Shown piece by piece: positions 10,515 to 22,717 of a stretch of DNA of 64,000 bases (position 1 is the first letter of the stretch; each line of letters starts with the position of its first letter). Source of the DNA: Tethya wilhelma (taxonomy: Eukaryota; Porifera; Demospongiae; Tethyida; Tethyidae); the NCBI GenBank assembly GCA_964030475.1, contig CAXIPT010000002.1, positions 1,810,519 to 1,874,518 on the forward strand, in the 5' to 3' direction. The translations under genes were made by a program, and so were the position numbers. Below the pieces are notes generated by a model that was not told the origin of the DNA, ran no database searches, and saw only the letters and a list, made by a program, of their open reading frames with translations.

Positions 10515-12364
10515 TTAATTAGTGGTCATGCAAAGGTGAATTCCATTAAAGGTTGCAATTAGTAGAGCCAAAGGTTGCTCTAATTGATCACGACCTCTGA
10601 TCTTTCCATACTCATGTAAACTGGGGGTGCAGTATAAGAGTTCCATAGCGTAAACACAAGCCTTCTCTGTTTGCACTTTCTTCTGCAGCTGGTGAAAGAA
10701 TGATGACAAAGAATTAGCCGTATAATCAAAGCCATATATAGTTCAGAGAGCACTGTGAGAGGAGTCCATATCTTAAATTTGGGGCTCACCAGTGATTGGA
10801 AAAGAAGGGTGGGGTATCAGTTGTATATGCTGGCAAATCATTTTGATGGAGTTGTATAAGATTTTGCTCAGAATCTTTCAAAAATTTTTTGGCTATGTAT
10901 GTTAGGGATCTTAAAATTTTCAAAACAGTTAGTTTGTATATTCCCACTAACTTAAAGATTATTTTAAGATATTAACGTTACAGGATATCTTGATAGGTTT
11001 ATTGCTAGGTGTTGGAATGAACTGTCTTACATGATTACAAGAGATTAACAATAATGGGCTTGTTGTTAGAACATAACATTATGATTGTAATTACAAGAAA
11101 GTTTATATATAGGTAAGATGGAACAATAACAAATTTGCAGGCCGGAAAATAGCTAGCTAGGGAGAACAACCAGGTACTCTGATGTCTGCCAAATGTTTAG
11201 TGTGTCAATGTTATTCAGCAATTATCGTGTACTGAATAACAACACGTATCAGGCTTTGCATCCCGGCACTTCTGGTTCAGGGTTTGTAGCATCTCCTTCA
11301 TTGTCCACTTTCCATTGTATTTCTCTTCCAGACAAGCTGCATAATAATAATAATTATTATAACCAGAATAATTTATAATGAATTTCAAAGTGGTATATAA
11401 TTTGTAACTGTACAAATTGCTCACCCCAGATTTTATTCATTCTTTCTGGATTGAGAGGTGGTTTTGATGACTTGTTAGATTTCTGAACCAGGGATGTTTT
11501 CTGTTCTCTCTTGGAAAACATAATGTCCAGCAGTTGTCTAGCATAAGCATAGGCATCACTGGCTTTAATGCTTAGAAGGTTAAATCTATTGTGCTGTAAT
11601 TATTGTAAAAACAAAAAAATTAATACTACAGCATTCAAGCTATGATAATAGCGTTGACAGTGACTATAATAATAATATTATGGGGAGTGCAGTGCTGCAA
11701 TGCTGTACAGATCTCATTGTACCTTGTAACACTCATCCACATCTTTTGCATTAGCCTTGTCATGTGCATGCCCTTCCTTCAATTCTTTTAAGATCTGGTG
11801 CATGGTTCTTTCCATTTGAAGCATACTTCTCTCGATTTTGAAGAGTCGTGTATAAATATCAGACTGCATGTATACAATAAGAAGTAACTTCACATGTGTG
11901 GATGATATGCAACCACTTTGCGTGTATGTACCTTGTCTTCATCATCATATTCTTGGTAGGTCTTTGGCCCCTCTTGGTTTGTCCTTGGCTTCTTAGCAAT
12001 AGCAACAATTCCCTGTGGTCATATAAAAAAAAAATTTACATAAAAATCCATGCAATAATATTATCAAAGTTGTATCAATTTATGTATTATAGTGTTGAAT
12101 CTCATATTATATACCTCAGGTTCACTGTTGTCATCCTCCAGTTCCTGCTTCCTTGATCTTTTACTCCCAACAGTATGGTCTTCAGATACTTCTTTCATAC
12201 TCATAAACTATAAAATCACACATGTACACAATTAATTAAGCCTTACGAGCATTGCTTGAAAATCAAAATTAATATAACACATGCATACACACACATACAC
12301 ACACACACACACAAACGCACGTACAGTGACACACACACACACACACACACACGTACAAATGCAG

Positions 12365-12400
<36 letters not shown>

Positions 12401-12887
12401 ACATACAAACGCAGACACACACACACACACACACCACCTTGCGATCATGTAGCTTTGATATGATTGTAACAGCATAGTGTGGCCCATTTTCTTCCAAAAG
12501 AACTTGAGATGATTTTTTTGTATCAGGATTTTCCTCCTCTTTACTTTGACATGACACTTTCTGGATCCCAGATTGATTGCAATGAACAACAAACTCTGCA
12601 ATACAAGGTTTACAATGCTATAAAGTGTAGATCGATATAGCTAGTCTACACGTATACACATCAATTATTTTAGGTGATACAACACAGCATAATATTTCTT
12701 ATTCACTGTTCAATATAGTTGTGGGAAGATCTTCACCAGATCTATTGTCACATGTAAGATAATGTCTGGGAACCTTTCTTGTTCTCTTCACTATAGGTGA
12801 TAGCTTTGGGGAAGTACCACAACCTGTATCACTATCATTTGACTCTGAGTTAGAATCATATTCTAAATATAAGCTACTGCTTGCCAT
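10515..12887 (-). CDS. BEN-domain-like nuclear protein, multi-exon
   Basis: Minus-strand exons with compatible phases: 12887 to about 12700 (start ATG 12885-12887; two possible phase-1 donors), 12595-12438, 12207-12115, 12012-11932, 11863-11723, 11593-11425, 11336-11233, and a possible last exon 10688-10515. If the 11233 donor is not used, the frame stops at 11215. The product is about 366 residues. The N-terminus is acidic/Ser-rich with basic KRTRK and later KRSRKQE (NLS-like). A predicted coiled coil follows ([20 protein letters not shown]). The C-terminal part [32 protein letters not shown], then LEEKYNGKW fits a BEN domain, an alpha-helical DNA- or protein-binding module of chromatin and transcription regulators. 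That points to nuclear gene regulation. BEN assignment is by pattern only. The 10688-10515 exon is the least certain. Confidence 0.65.
12283..12434. repeat. (CA)n microsatellite in BEN-like gene intron
   Basis: Nearly pure CA/TA-CA repeats. On the minus strand the array begins right at the exon-2 donor (CGCAAG|GTGGTGTGTG), so the start of the intron is the microsatellite itself. Confidence 0.95.
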
Positions 12888-13111
12888 AGTCTGCCAAATT
12901 TCACCACAGTTTGAGATTTAAAGTGACTGGATTTATTCAATAGCTTGACTTTTCAGAAATTTGTTTGACTGACTTGAGGTAGAATAAAATTGAATTCAAA
13001 TTTAACAGAATGAAATCTGATTGGTTCACTAATCTGTCAACTTTGTGGAATTTCGCACCTTGAGTGTTGATCAAAGGTAGTAGCATAGATTAATTGCTTT
13101 ATAGTTACAAT

Positions 13112-13283
13112 ATGGTGAAACTCTACAGAGTTGAGAGCTCAAGATATAATGGTGAGTATATACATGTGCATGTAAATCAGCTAGCTACAATGATAGGAGT
13201 ATCCCTCTTATGTAGTCTGTGGTCGTGTGTTTTAATTTGCAGCTGCAGTCATAGATCATAAAGCAAAACAACTCGGACGCTGA
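13112..13283 (+). CDS. Weak candidate two-exon small ORF, divergent to BEN-like gene
   Basis: ATG at 13112 opens a short exon (MVKLYRVESSRYN) ending at a consensus GTGAGT donor after 13151. A TTTAATTTGCAG acceptor at 13242 joins in phase 1 to a frame ending GR-stop at 13281-13283, giving only about 26 residues. The start lies 224 bp from the BEN-like start on the opposite strand, as in a bidirectional promoter. The donor and acceptor are good but the product is tiny. It may be a non-coding transcript, a different exon chain, or chance. Confidence 0.2.
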
Positions 13284-13289
13284 TTGGAC

Positions 13290-14650
13290 TCCCATGAGTG
13301 TGTGAACATTACACAAGATGCATGACTCAATAAGCATAATTATGTTTTTTAAACCTAAGATGGAGCATCATCTCATTTTAGTGCATTGTTTGATTACCCT
13401 TAATATATTATATTGTACGCTCGACATTCCTGTGTGCAGCTCACTATCTCAAAACAGTCTTGTGCACAGATAGTAACTTCCATTCAGAAGACTTTTCACT
13501 GAAAACTTTCACATCCTTGATATTTGTATGAAGTCTGACAATATTAGTATAGTTATATACATTTTCCCACACCTTTGTGATTTCATGTGATCATCACTCT
13601 TTTCTTATCAATCATAAATTATTTTGGCCTTTGTCAACACTACATTTGATGTGTGAGGTCTTTTGTTCAGCAAGAGACTTCAGATCATAAGTGTGTGCAC
13701 CTTTTTATTATTGATTTTTATTTTTTTAAAGCTCTAACCAGAATTGATTTAAAGTCCAGGCACACATGTAGCATTATGCTAGGTCATTCTATGCTCTAGC
13801 TGCAGGCTTGATCAAAAAGTTTATAGATTATATGGCACTTTCCAAGTGACCCAGGAGGTATGCCATAGCACTCGCTTTTTTTTACGTGGTATCCCCCATG
13901 AGGCCTAGTCCACGAAAAAACTTAGCTAGCCAGGAAAAAACAGGTGAGAAAAACTTCTGTAAAAATGGTAGCCAATACAATCGGGAAAACAGCAAAAGAT
14001 CGAGTTGAATCTGCTAATTATTACCATTGTTCGTGATACGCAACATACGTGCACAGTTTACTTGCCCGCTGTGTGTTAGTAGTACACATGCAACTTAATT
14101 TGAAGTACATTACCTACCATACCTTGTGGTTGTTATTAGTGAAGAGACTACTGGGAGTGTGTGCATGTGTGCATATCTACCACGTGCTGCTGCCTGCGAC
14201 CTCCTACTGTGCTGCTTGCGATCCACTCGTGCACACATGCATTACATTAGGAAATTAAGTTGCATGTTACTAACACACCGTACATATAATACATACTTTA
14301 GTATATTATTGTAAGCAGTACTACAATTGTGCTATTTAGCGCAGCACTTTACTTAACATGCACATGCATCAACTGATACCACTTGTGTTATGGCTCTCCA
14401 TTTTGCGTTATCCTATGATGTGAGTCTTGGTAGATATATGATACGGTTGGTTCGGCTGGCGTAATCCACGATCCATATGGGTTGCCTGCATGCTTCTGTG
14501 TGCATGAGCATAATATTGTGCACTGATCAAATTGATTCATTGTATAAGTTATAAGACTCAACGTAGTATTGTTCACAACATTCTATTAATATATACCTGT
14601 TGTTATGCATGGTATCCGTAAAATTATGGCATTGCGTGTGTGAATGCATG
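13290..14650. other. Intergenic; no gene recognised
   Basis: AT-rich, with no ORF carrying a motif. It has many TGCATG-like words, common throughout this genome segment. Nothing else is supported. Confidence 0.4.
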
Positions 14651-14654
14651 TATA

Positions 14655-14877
14655 TACCGTAAATCTTCTAAAAATTCGGCGCAAAAAAATTAAATACGTT
14701 CGAGCTTTGCCGAATTTTTAGAGATTATTCATCGCATGTGCCACGTGCGCATGCTCAATTGCATATGTTAGTATATACACATGACGACCTTTGCCGAAAA
14801 ATTAGAGGTAAATTCAATAAATCTGGTAAAGGGTGCCGAATAATAAGAGGTGACGAATTTTTAGAAGATCTACGGTA
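14655..14877. mobile_element. MITE with TA target duplication
   Basis: The 219-bp core (14657-14875) is flanked by TA on both sides. Its 22-bp terminal inverted repeats read CCGTAAATCTTCTAAAAATT at the left and CCGTAGATCTTCTAAAAATT on the reverse of the right, a single mismatch. The TIR words also recur internally (TGCCGAATTTTTAGAG, TGCCGAAAAATTAGAGG). No coding capacity. TA duplication and short TIRs fit a Tc1/mariner-mobilised MITE. Confidence 0.8.
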
Positions 14878-15181
14878 TGTAAATTTACATTGGGTGTAAC
14901 TAACACACCTTTGTTCCACAATAAGTCTCCATCCAGTGTCGACACTCTCGTCAGGAAGACTAACGTTGACCAGTCCAAGAATCCTCTAACTCAGACACAC
15001 ACACACACACACAACCAGGCTCAACTTACTCTCTCTTACACACCCAATTAACCAAGCTCAACCCTACACACATCATGCTCAATTGTGTCTCACTCTCTAA
15101 CGCTCACAACAACTCCAGGCTCGATAGTCAACTTTCTTTTGCACACACAATGCTCAACTCTCTCTCCCCCTTTCTCTCTCT

Positions 15182-15185
15182 CTCA

Positions 15186-15246
<61 letters not shown>

Positions 15247-15290
15247 ATATACAAACAAAGACAAACACAAACACACACACACATACACAC
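15182..15290. repeat. (CT)n/(CA)n microsatellite
   Basis: A short CT tract runs into about 60 bp of pure CA, then impure CA/TA. His/Thr-rich ORFs here are artefacts. Confidence 0.95.
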
Positions 15291-15445
15291 AGATGCAACG
15301 CAAAACAAACTGCAGAGAAAACAGATCGAAATGCATAAGGCAACTTTCTATAACAACATTAACCATCCATAATGATAACTGGAGTGCTGTTTTACCTGAT
15401 ATGCTACACAACATTTGCATGGAGATGAATAATTATACTATCTCC

Positions 15446-15535
15446 ACAACAATAGGACATGACTTATGCAGCTTTTGCAAACACAAATTCACAACAACAG
15501 GACATGACTTATGCAGCTTTTGCTAACACAAATTC
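15446..15535. repeat. 45-bp tandem duplication
   Basis: Two adjacent 45-bp units (15446-15490 and 15491-15535) share GGACATGACTTATGCAGCTT and flanks, with only two or three differences. It is a recent simple duplication with no coding sense seen. Confidence 0.85.
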
Positions 15536-15539
15536 ATAT

Positions 15540-18040
15540 CAGTGCACAGATACCAGCATTGCAAGACTTACATAATGATACAGTATAACATTGATTCACA
15601 AAGATCATGAAGACACTCCCATTTTACTACGTCACCACCTGAAATATGTTTCAGCAAAGAACAAACATTACTAAATCGATGTAAACATTTTGATCACAAC
15701 ACCATAATTATTTGACGGAAACAAAGTGACAATAGCTCACATGAACTATTACCTTCACAAGTTACATGACACATTCAAGCTATTCAAAACTAGTCGACAC
15801 CTATAGAATATTATTTGTACTAACTCCAATAATGAAAATAGAACAATAATGTAAAGTACCTAGCTCCTGGCAAACACATAATAATTGTTGCACAAGTACA
15901 GTGGTCCCTAAATCAGTGATTAGTATATAGGTAAATAGATTATGCATGACCCAAAAATGTTAACAAAAGTACACAGCTTAAATTATTATCACTCAAAAAC
16001 TAAGTTCTATAATGAATTTGGACAATAATTGTAGGTGTTTGGTGTATGGGACACTGTATCAAAGAGAAAGTACTACACTCACTGGTATTCTATTAAAACG
16101 AGACATAATTGCATCACGATTAGAAAACCACCTCTGAGTCACCAATTTGACTTGAAAATAGGAGTATTAATTTTATTAAAATACCAATAAACAATAAGTC
16201 ACACCCCAATGCTACATATTTTCAAGGAGATGTGTATTACTATGAAAACACTACTAATGGTCAATGTGCATTCAATGTGTTCAAATAATATGTGATGTAC
16301 ACAGCATAAATCCTGATGACACAAATGTTTAAAGGAACACATAAGAATCAGTGAAAGATCATAATAGTCTATAAACAGCACACCATATACACAGACCTGG
16401 GAATCAGGGACATAATACAATGTCTTATGTTGCCACCTGAAGGAGTTTGAGCAATTGATAGATTATAAATAATTCACATCAATCTGTTTGCAATATCCAA
16501 TCTTAAGTGGAACCAAGTAATAATATAAGTGATATTCTACAATAATGCAGCTATCACTAATAAGACTATATAGGTATACACTTTTTAAATCTGTGTGCAA
16601 CAATGAAATAATCAATATTATTAAACCAAAATACACATTAGTGTTACTACCAAGTTCAACAATAATATTAACATTTTGAACAAATTCAACAATTGTAATT
16701 GCCTGATCTGTGGGCCACCTTTTCCAAAAACATTGGCACAACAATTTTTATACATTTAGCTGCCTTGTTACAGGAACAATAATTATATGGAATCATGTAC
16801 CACATGTGCACACTTTGGGATGACAAAACTATAGGGATTCAAAAGTATACTAAACAAAATACTTTATACAATATTTGAGAGGTTGCCTGACATCTTGTCA
16901 ACTTGCAGTTATATGTTTTGATCAACACATGTACAACAACAGCAACAATTTAGTTTTAAAACAATAAAATGTTGAATCAGATGCTACAAGTTGTATACCA
17001 CAATTTACTTCATTTATTGGAACACGACAGTGTAACTGGCAAGTTTAAGAGTCAAGTTTCAAGAATATGTCAGTAACCACACTTTAATTTATAATCATGG
17101 GCCACCACATGGATTAGATGGGAAAAATTGGACTCCACAGTTTACTTATTGCAAGAGTGAGGGTCAGCATAATTACATTGTTCCAAACAAGAAGTCTCAT
17201 GACTTTGTTGAGTCAGAACTATAAAGAATGTAATCAAGAAATACCAACAATTGCATTGATTATTGGAAGATTTAGGGTATAAACTGGCACGTACACTTCA
17301 AAGAAACCCAACCATGGAGATAACTGGACATCATTATTATGCCACTGCCACTACACTACACTCATACTGGTACCTCAAACTTGTGTATACTTGGATGATG
17401 AGACGAATTGTCATCGATTCCGTGGAGGTATACAAAGCAGTTGGTTATACTAAGTTTGAGTCGATGTGAAGTGTTGTATATGATACCATTGTACCATTTT
17501 CGAAGGAAATATTTGCGAGGGAGGAGTAGAGTTTGGGAACGAATTCAGCTACCATTTAATTCCATTTTTTCAGTCCATTGTTGGCGATTCATATTCTAGG
17601 ATATATTCGCTAGAAGAGTAGGATTGTCCCATTGGACAGCCTACAGTGGTATACATTTTGTACCCACACCTGTATGGCAACAAGATAGTGATGTAATGTT
17701 GACTTATTTTTCAAACCAGCTTGCTATGTCAAACAGTATATGAATGAACAACAGAAGGAGCTAATGCACACTCAGTCTAAAACATACATACCTGCAATTT
17801 TTGTAGTTCTGTGGTCTTTTCAAATTTATATAGGAGAGTGGCTGCTCATTGCACCAACGGCCAGTTTGGACAAGGGTCGACTGCTCAGATAGTATCGTTT
17901 GTGTGAGAGGCTAAACTGGAGAAGCTTGGCTGTCTTGTTACTTGTAACTCAGAAGTGTCATCTCTCTCCAGAGCTTAATTTTCTTGACTGTCTTGAAATT
18001 CAGAGATTTTTGAACTACTTTAGTCTGAGCTTTTCAGTCT
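15540..18040. other. Intergenic; no gene recognised
   Basis: 2.5 kb of AT-rich sequence. ORFs up to 93 codons (16463-16744 minus) lack motifs. No splice-site series, TIR pair or tRNA-like fold was found. Confidence 0.4.
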
Positions 18041-18054
18041 AGAGCAATGGATAG

Positions 18055-18140
18055 TTCCCGCGCAGTGCCCCAGGCAATTATCCCGCGCCGGGGAAGGCCA
18101 TTCTGCGCATGCGTAGATTATTTGGCGCCGGCGCTAATTT
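18055..18140. promoter_or_regulatory. CpG-rich promoter-like island with NRF1-type palindrome
   Basis: An isolated GC/CpG-rich patch in AT-rich surroundings. It contains TGCGCATGCG (18104-18113), a match to the NRF1 core palindrome, plus TCCCGCGCC (E2F-like) and TTTGGCGCCGGCGC. Splice-donor-like exons start about 120 bp to the right. Promoter function is inferred from composition and motifs. Confidence 0.4.
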
Positions 18141-18255
18141 TAAAATGTTGTGTTTCTATTATACGAATAATGCCTATGGCAATTATCTTGCAACAAAGTA
18201 ATTTTGTAAACATCCTCTGCACTCGAGAGCAATTCTTTTGCTGAGAAGAGACTTA

Positions 18256-18652
18256 ATGAACCTTCAGAGGTTCCTTTACAGGTGAGATAGATGACTTGCT
18301 GTCATAGTTTAGGCTAGATTCAACCAAATCTGTAAATTGTCAGACCATAATATCATAATTTGTCTTTGTCCATCAAACAGGGTATCAGTGCTCGGCCTAT
18401 CAATGGTAGTGGTTTGTCAGTTTGAAGATTGAAGGACAAACTAGAACAATATTGTGGTAAGTTGCAGCTTTATAGTGTGGCTGTGTTGCAGCCTCATGCC
18501 ATCTCAGTGTGCATGTCATTTACAGATAGTTCATGTCTTTCACTTTTGCTTAAATTGTGTTTTAGGTGGTGTGTGAGTCTTTCTCCTTCAGTGATCTCTT
18601 CAGTCAGCCTCCAGAAATGCACTTTAGGACAGTATACCTTTCCATCGAAGCA
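18256..18652 (+). CDS. Weak candidate spliced gene start
   Basis: Three exon-like pieces have compatible phases. They are 18256-18281 (ATG AAC CTT..., donor GTGAGA), 18421-18456 (after GTTTGTCAG, donor GTAAGT) and 18566-18652 (after TGTGTTTTAG, donor GTGAGT). The joined frame starts MNLQRFLYSLKIEGQTRTIL and is open, but it matches no family I know. No further exon is visible before the satellite array at 18.86 kb. It sits just downstream of the CpG-rich patch. It could equally be a spliced non-coding RNA or 5' UTR exons. Confidence 0.25.
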
Positions 18653-18859
18653 GTGAGTATATAAAGTGTTTTAATATGACAAGTAAAAACAAACATTAGG
18701 AATGTAATGAGACACTGGAATAGCTAAATCGTAAAAAGAAAGCAAACAAGAAAGAATGCCTGCATGTTAGATTGTGTAAAGAATCCTTCTTTAGGTCACA
18801 TGCATGCATATATACATTATTATTTTACCATGTTGAGCCCGGCTTTCATTAATTTTTGA

Positions 18860-20620
18860 TTCAGTAAATTTTTTATGTGCTCTAAATAGAAGTAACTCTG
18901 TTTCTCAGGTGATTGATTAAAACGTAACAATGTATATATCATTTGAAAGGTCTTCTTATGCTGATTGCATTGATGCTAACTCTTTTTTGTACAACAAATT
19001 ACTAACAAACAATACGCGAAAGTATCTAGTCCGTCCAAAAAAGGCCACAAAAGATGCTTTTATATTGGAATCTAGGAAGGTTAGACAAGACAGTGGCCCT
19101 TACTGTTGAATTCAGCACACTGAGAGGCTTCAAATGATATCCACTTTGTTGTAGTTAGGACAACGTATATAGGCTTGACTTAGACCACGTACAGCACAAA
19201 AATTTGGCAGATTTTAATATTGACAGTATTGGTAAGGGTCACCAGTATAAAATCCACGAAACAGTAATTTTTGTGGATGCACTACATATGGAATACATGT
19301 ATTACTGTTTGTGCTACCACTGAAATAAAATCTGCCAATCATTAAACTTTTGACAGTCCACCAAATTTTATTCCCGTCAGTATTTAGTGCTATAATATTA
19401 TTGTATTTTGACAATACTCACTGTACATTTTGATTCAGCCGGTAGTTTTTTTAGTTGCTCTAAATCAAAGCAACTATGTATCTTAGGTTTTTGATTAATA
19501 CATGACAATCTATAATTGAAACTCCTTCATGTGCTGATTACAATGGTGCTGATTTTTTAACAACAAATCACTAACAAACAATACGCTAAAATATTTTAAA
19601 AAAATAAAGGCCTCAAAAAGGCCACAACAGATGCCTTCATATTGGATTCTAGGAGGGTTGGACAAGCCTACAGTCCTTATTATTGAATTTAGTACACTGA
19701 GAGGATTCAAATGATATCCATTTTGTTATAGTTTGGACAACTTAGGCATGCCTTTCACCACATTCTTATAAATGACAATACTCACTTTACATTTTGATTC
19801 AGTGATTATTTCAGGTGCTCTAGATCAAAGCAACTCTTTTCTTACGTTTTTGATTAAAAACATGACAATCTATATATCATTGAAAAATTCTTTTTTCGCT
19901 GATTACAATAGTACTAACTGTTTTTCTGTATGACAAATCACTAGCAAACAATACGCAAATACAATACGCAAAAGTATCTAGTCAGTCCATAAAAAGGCCA
20001 CAAAAGGGCTAAAAAGGCCACAAAAGATGCCTTCATATTGGAGTCTATGAGAGTTGGACAAGACCGCGACCCTTACTATTGCTTTCAGCACACTGAGAGG
20101 ATTCAAACGATATCCACTTTGTTATAGTTCTGACAATGTAGGCCTGATTTGGACCTTAATCGTATAACTGACAATACTCACTGTACATTTTGATTTAGTA
20201 GGTTTTCAGGTAGTCTAAAAAAGCAACTCTGTTCTAGAGTAAAACGTAACAATCTATATATGATTTAAAAGCTGTTTCTATGCTGATTGCAAATGTGCTA
20301 ATTGTTTTTTGTAGAACAATTCTAGCCTCGTACCCAGGCTCTCCCCTTTGACCTTTCACTTACCGTTAGTGTAAGGTCAAAGGATAGAGCCTAGGTACGA
20401 GGCTAGAACAAATACTAACAAACAATACGTGAAAATATCTAGTCAGTCCAATAAAAGGCCACAAAAAGGCCACAATTGATGCCCTGATGGAGTCTAGGAG
20501 GGTTGGACAAGACTGGGGCCCTGACTATTCAAATAAGTACACTGAGAGGATTCAAATGATGTCCACTTTGTTATAGTTTGGACAACACAGGCCTGACTTG
20601 GATCACAATCGTATTCTGTG
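18860..20620. repeat. Satellite-like array A, ~380-bp monomers
   Basis: Four diverged head-to-tail monomers begin at about 18860, 19413, 19781 and 20171. Shared landmarks are CTCACTGTACATTTTGATTC at the junctions, GTGCTCTAAATCAAAGCAAC, a TGCTGATTACAA box, the TATCTAGTCAGTCC box, repeated AAAAGGCCACAAAA, and GGACAAGACCG-like plus GAGAGGATTCAAATGATATC boxes. The first unit is lengthened by about 215 bp (19200-19410), and the fourth contains a hairpin insertion. No protein is encoded. Related arrays are at 52.4-54.1 and 59.05-59.9 kb, with one monomer near 47.4 kb. Confidence 0.85.
20322..20408. mobile_element. Short hairpin MITE inserted in satellite monomer
   Basis: A near-palindrome starts TCTAGCCTCGTACCCAGGCT and ends with its inverse (AGCCTAGGTACGAGGCTAGA), with an internal CTTTGACCTT/AAGGTCAAAG pair. 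It splits a satellite monomer. AGAACAA flanks it on both sides, a target-duplication-like repeat of 7 or 8 bp. Its ends resemble those of the 673-bp element at 24356-25028, so both probably use the same transposase. Confidence 0.7.
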
Positions 20621-21340
20621 TGGCAGAAAAATTTGTCGGATTTTATAATATTGCCCCATGATTTTGGTAAAGATTGCCAATGTTAGAGGCCATTGATTCC
20701 CTATGACCCCTAGCTACTCTATTGTTACTTCCACGCAGCCAGTGACTGGCAATTAGCATTGGTTGCTAGACAATGGCCAGCAAAACACACACATATACAT
20801 ACACATACATACACACAATGTCAAATATGAGTAAGCTCATTATGCATTTTGGTAGGCAAAACTTATTAGCACATACAGCATAAACATAAATGCTGGGTGA
20901 AATTATCGACATCAGCATACATGTATTGTTGTTGGTAGCATTCATGTACATTATAGAGCAGCAATTGGGCAACCAATTATGCACACACATTGTTCCCTGC
21001 TCTACACATGTTTGGCTATAATACGAGAGTTATTAGGATTGTCTGTGAATGTAGGCATGTTAACTACATTCTAACCTACAACATTGAAGCCAACTTGTTT
21101 ACCTTAGCAACAAAGATGCATCTCTTAAGATGAGTCATGCATGCATGAGACTCCAGGTCCATTAAGAACAATACATAACATTGCTTCAAAAAGTAACCCA
21201 TTGCATGGTCATTTAAACTTATAATTACTAGCTAAGTGATCTGAACATATATGCATTCCAGGATAATGTATATAACTGCTGTTGGTCCAGTTGTTTGAAA
21301 GATACACCCAAGACCGATCCTGGGTTAGGAGGGTCAGGCA
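20620..21340. other. Intergenic; no gene recognised
   Basis: AT-rich spacer between the satellite array and the (TG)n tract. Only short motif-free ORFs. Confidence 0.4.
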
Positions 21341-21341
21341 C

Positions 21342-21387
21342 CTGTGTGTGTGTGTGTGTGTGTGTCTGTGTGTGTGTGTGTGTGTGN

Positions 21388-21469
<82 letters not shown>

Positions 21470-21481
21470 GTGTGTGTGTGT
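21342..21481. repeat. (TG)n microsatellite
   Basis: About 140 bp of TG repeats containing one N (21387), which may hide a length uncertainty. Confidence 0.95.
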
Positions 21482-22599
21482 TGGAGGGGTGTACATAGAC
21501 AACCATTATTGCGTTGTACATAACACACTGTTAAGGCTTGTTTTTTTTTGAGGTTATTTATGGTGGACAATATGGAATTAATTTGTGATTGGTAAACCAC
21601 CCCATATTTACGTGCTCTCACTAGCTTGCCTAACACTTAACACATCTGTACATGATTTTTGCATTGTATCTTATGCAATCATGTGTGTTTATGTTTTGAG
21701 CATAAATAGCTAGGGTGACAGGTGTCAAAGTTGTTGTAGCCATTGTAATTCTTGCATAATCAATTATTGCATGTTAGTTTTAGTATTGCATAATTACTGT
21801 AGAGCCTATTAATTATTGTACAAACTTGTGTAGTTCTTGTATAGACTACGTACCATAATGGAACAGAGTCACAGTAGAATGTTTGGGACAGAATTTATTT
21901 GTGTACTGACTGTTTACCTAAGTGTTGCGGATTTTAAATTTTTTGCATTTTACTGGTATTAAAATTTTTCTATTTTTTGAAGATCAATAAAATGTATTCA
22001 TGACACACCAGAATTAACATTCCTGCCATGTCAAGTTCCATCCCTGCCCTGTGAAGCACTAGTAAACTGTCAGCATAGCAGTAGAGGAGAAGCCAAGACT
22101 TGGTTTATAGTACAAGTATATACAGTGAAGTGTATGTATTGTGTCTATGGGACAGTCTGCCCATTCCTACTATAGTGAAGTGGTTTACATTACTACACAT
22201 GGCATGGTGAAGTGGTTCTATGAAAGATAAGTGGACTGCTGTACATACTTTGGAGGTAGCTAGAGTTTTTGTATTTTTGGAGCCACCACAAAAATTTGTA
22301 ATACTACAAAACGTTATCAGTAATGTTTAGTCTGGCTAGCCAACCAGACTCTCCCTAAACAATGGGAAAGTCCTAAACTGAACCTTGTACTGACCACAGT
22401 TTGTAAGATTGGTTAAAATAAGTGGCAAGAAGCTCTATATACTTGTGCTGAGACTGCTGTCTGTGGGCAAATTATGTAATCTTATTGTAACACCCACTTA
22501 AGTTGACCACCAGTTAGAACTGAGGTCATTAACTGGTAATGTGGAACAAAATTTGATATCAGTCTCCCATTTTTTGCTGAGCTAGCAAGACTTAGTAAT

Positions 22600-22609
22600 C
22601 ACTTCCTGT
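22600..22609. promoter_or_regulatory. Conserved ETS-like site, block 1 promoter
   Basis: CACTTCCTGT (inverse ACAGGAAGTG), the ETS-family core, lies about 110 bp upstream of the cassette-1 ATG. It is identical in blocks 2 and 3, followed in each by a CCAAAA run and GCATTT. Conservation is seen; the factor is inferred. Confidence 0.35.
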
Positions 22610-22717
22610 CCAAAAAGCATTTATGCCAAAATTCTTTTGCATTTCAGCAGTTGTGCAATTCTACTAAAAGTCTTGTGGCTATTCTACTCAAGACTATCTT
22701 GCAGTTTGTCAGTTACA

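Noticed and set aside
12232..12601. Val/Cys- and His/Thr-rich ORFs
   Set aside because: Produced by the (CA)n microsatellite. Only the non-repeat part (12438-12595) is kept, as a BEN-like exon.
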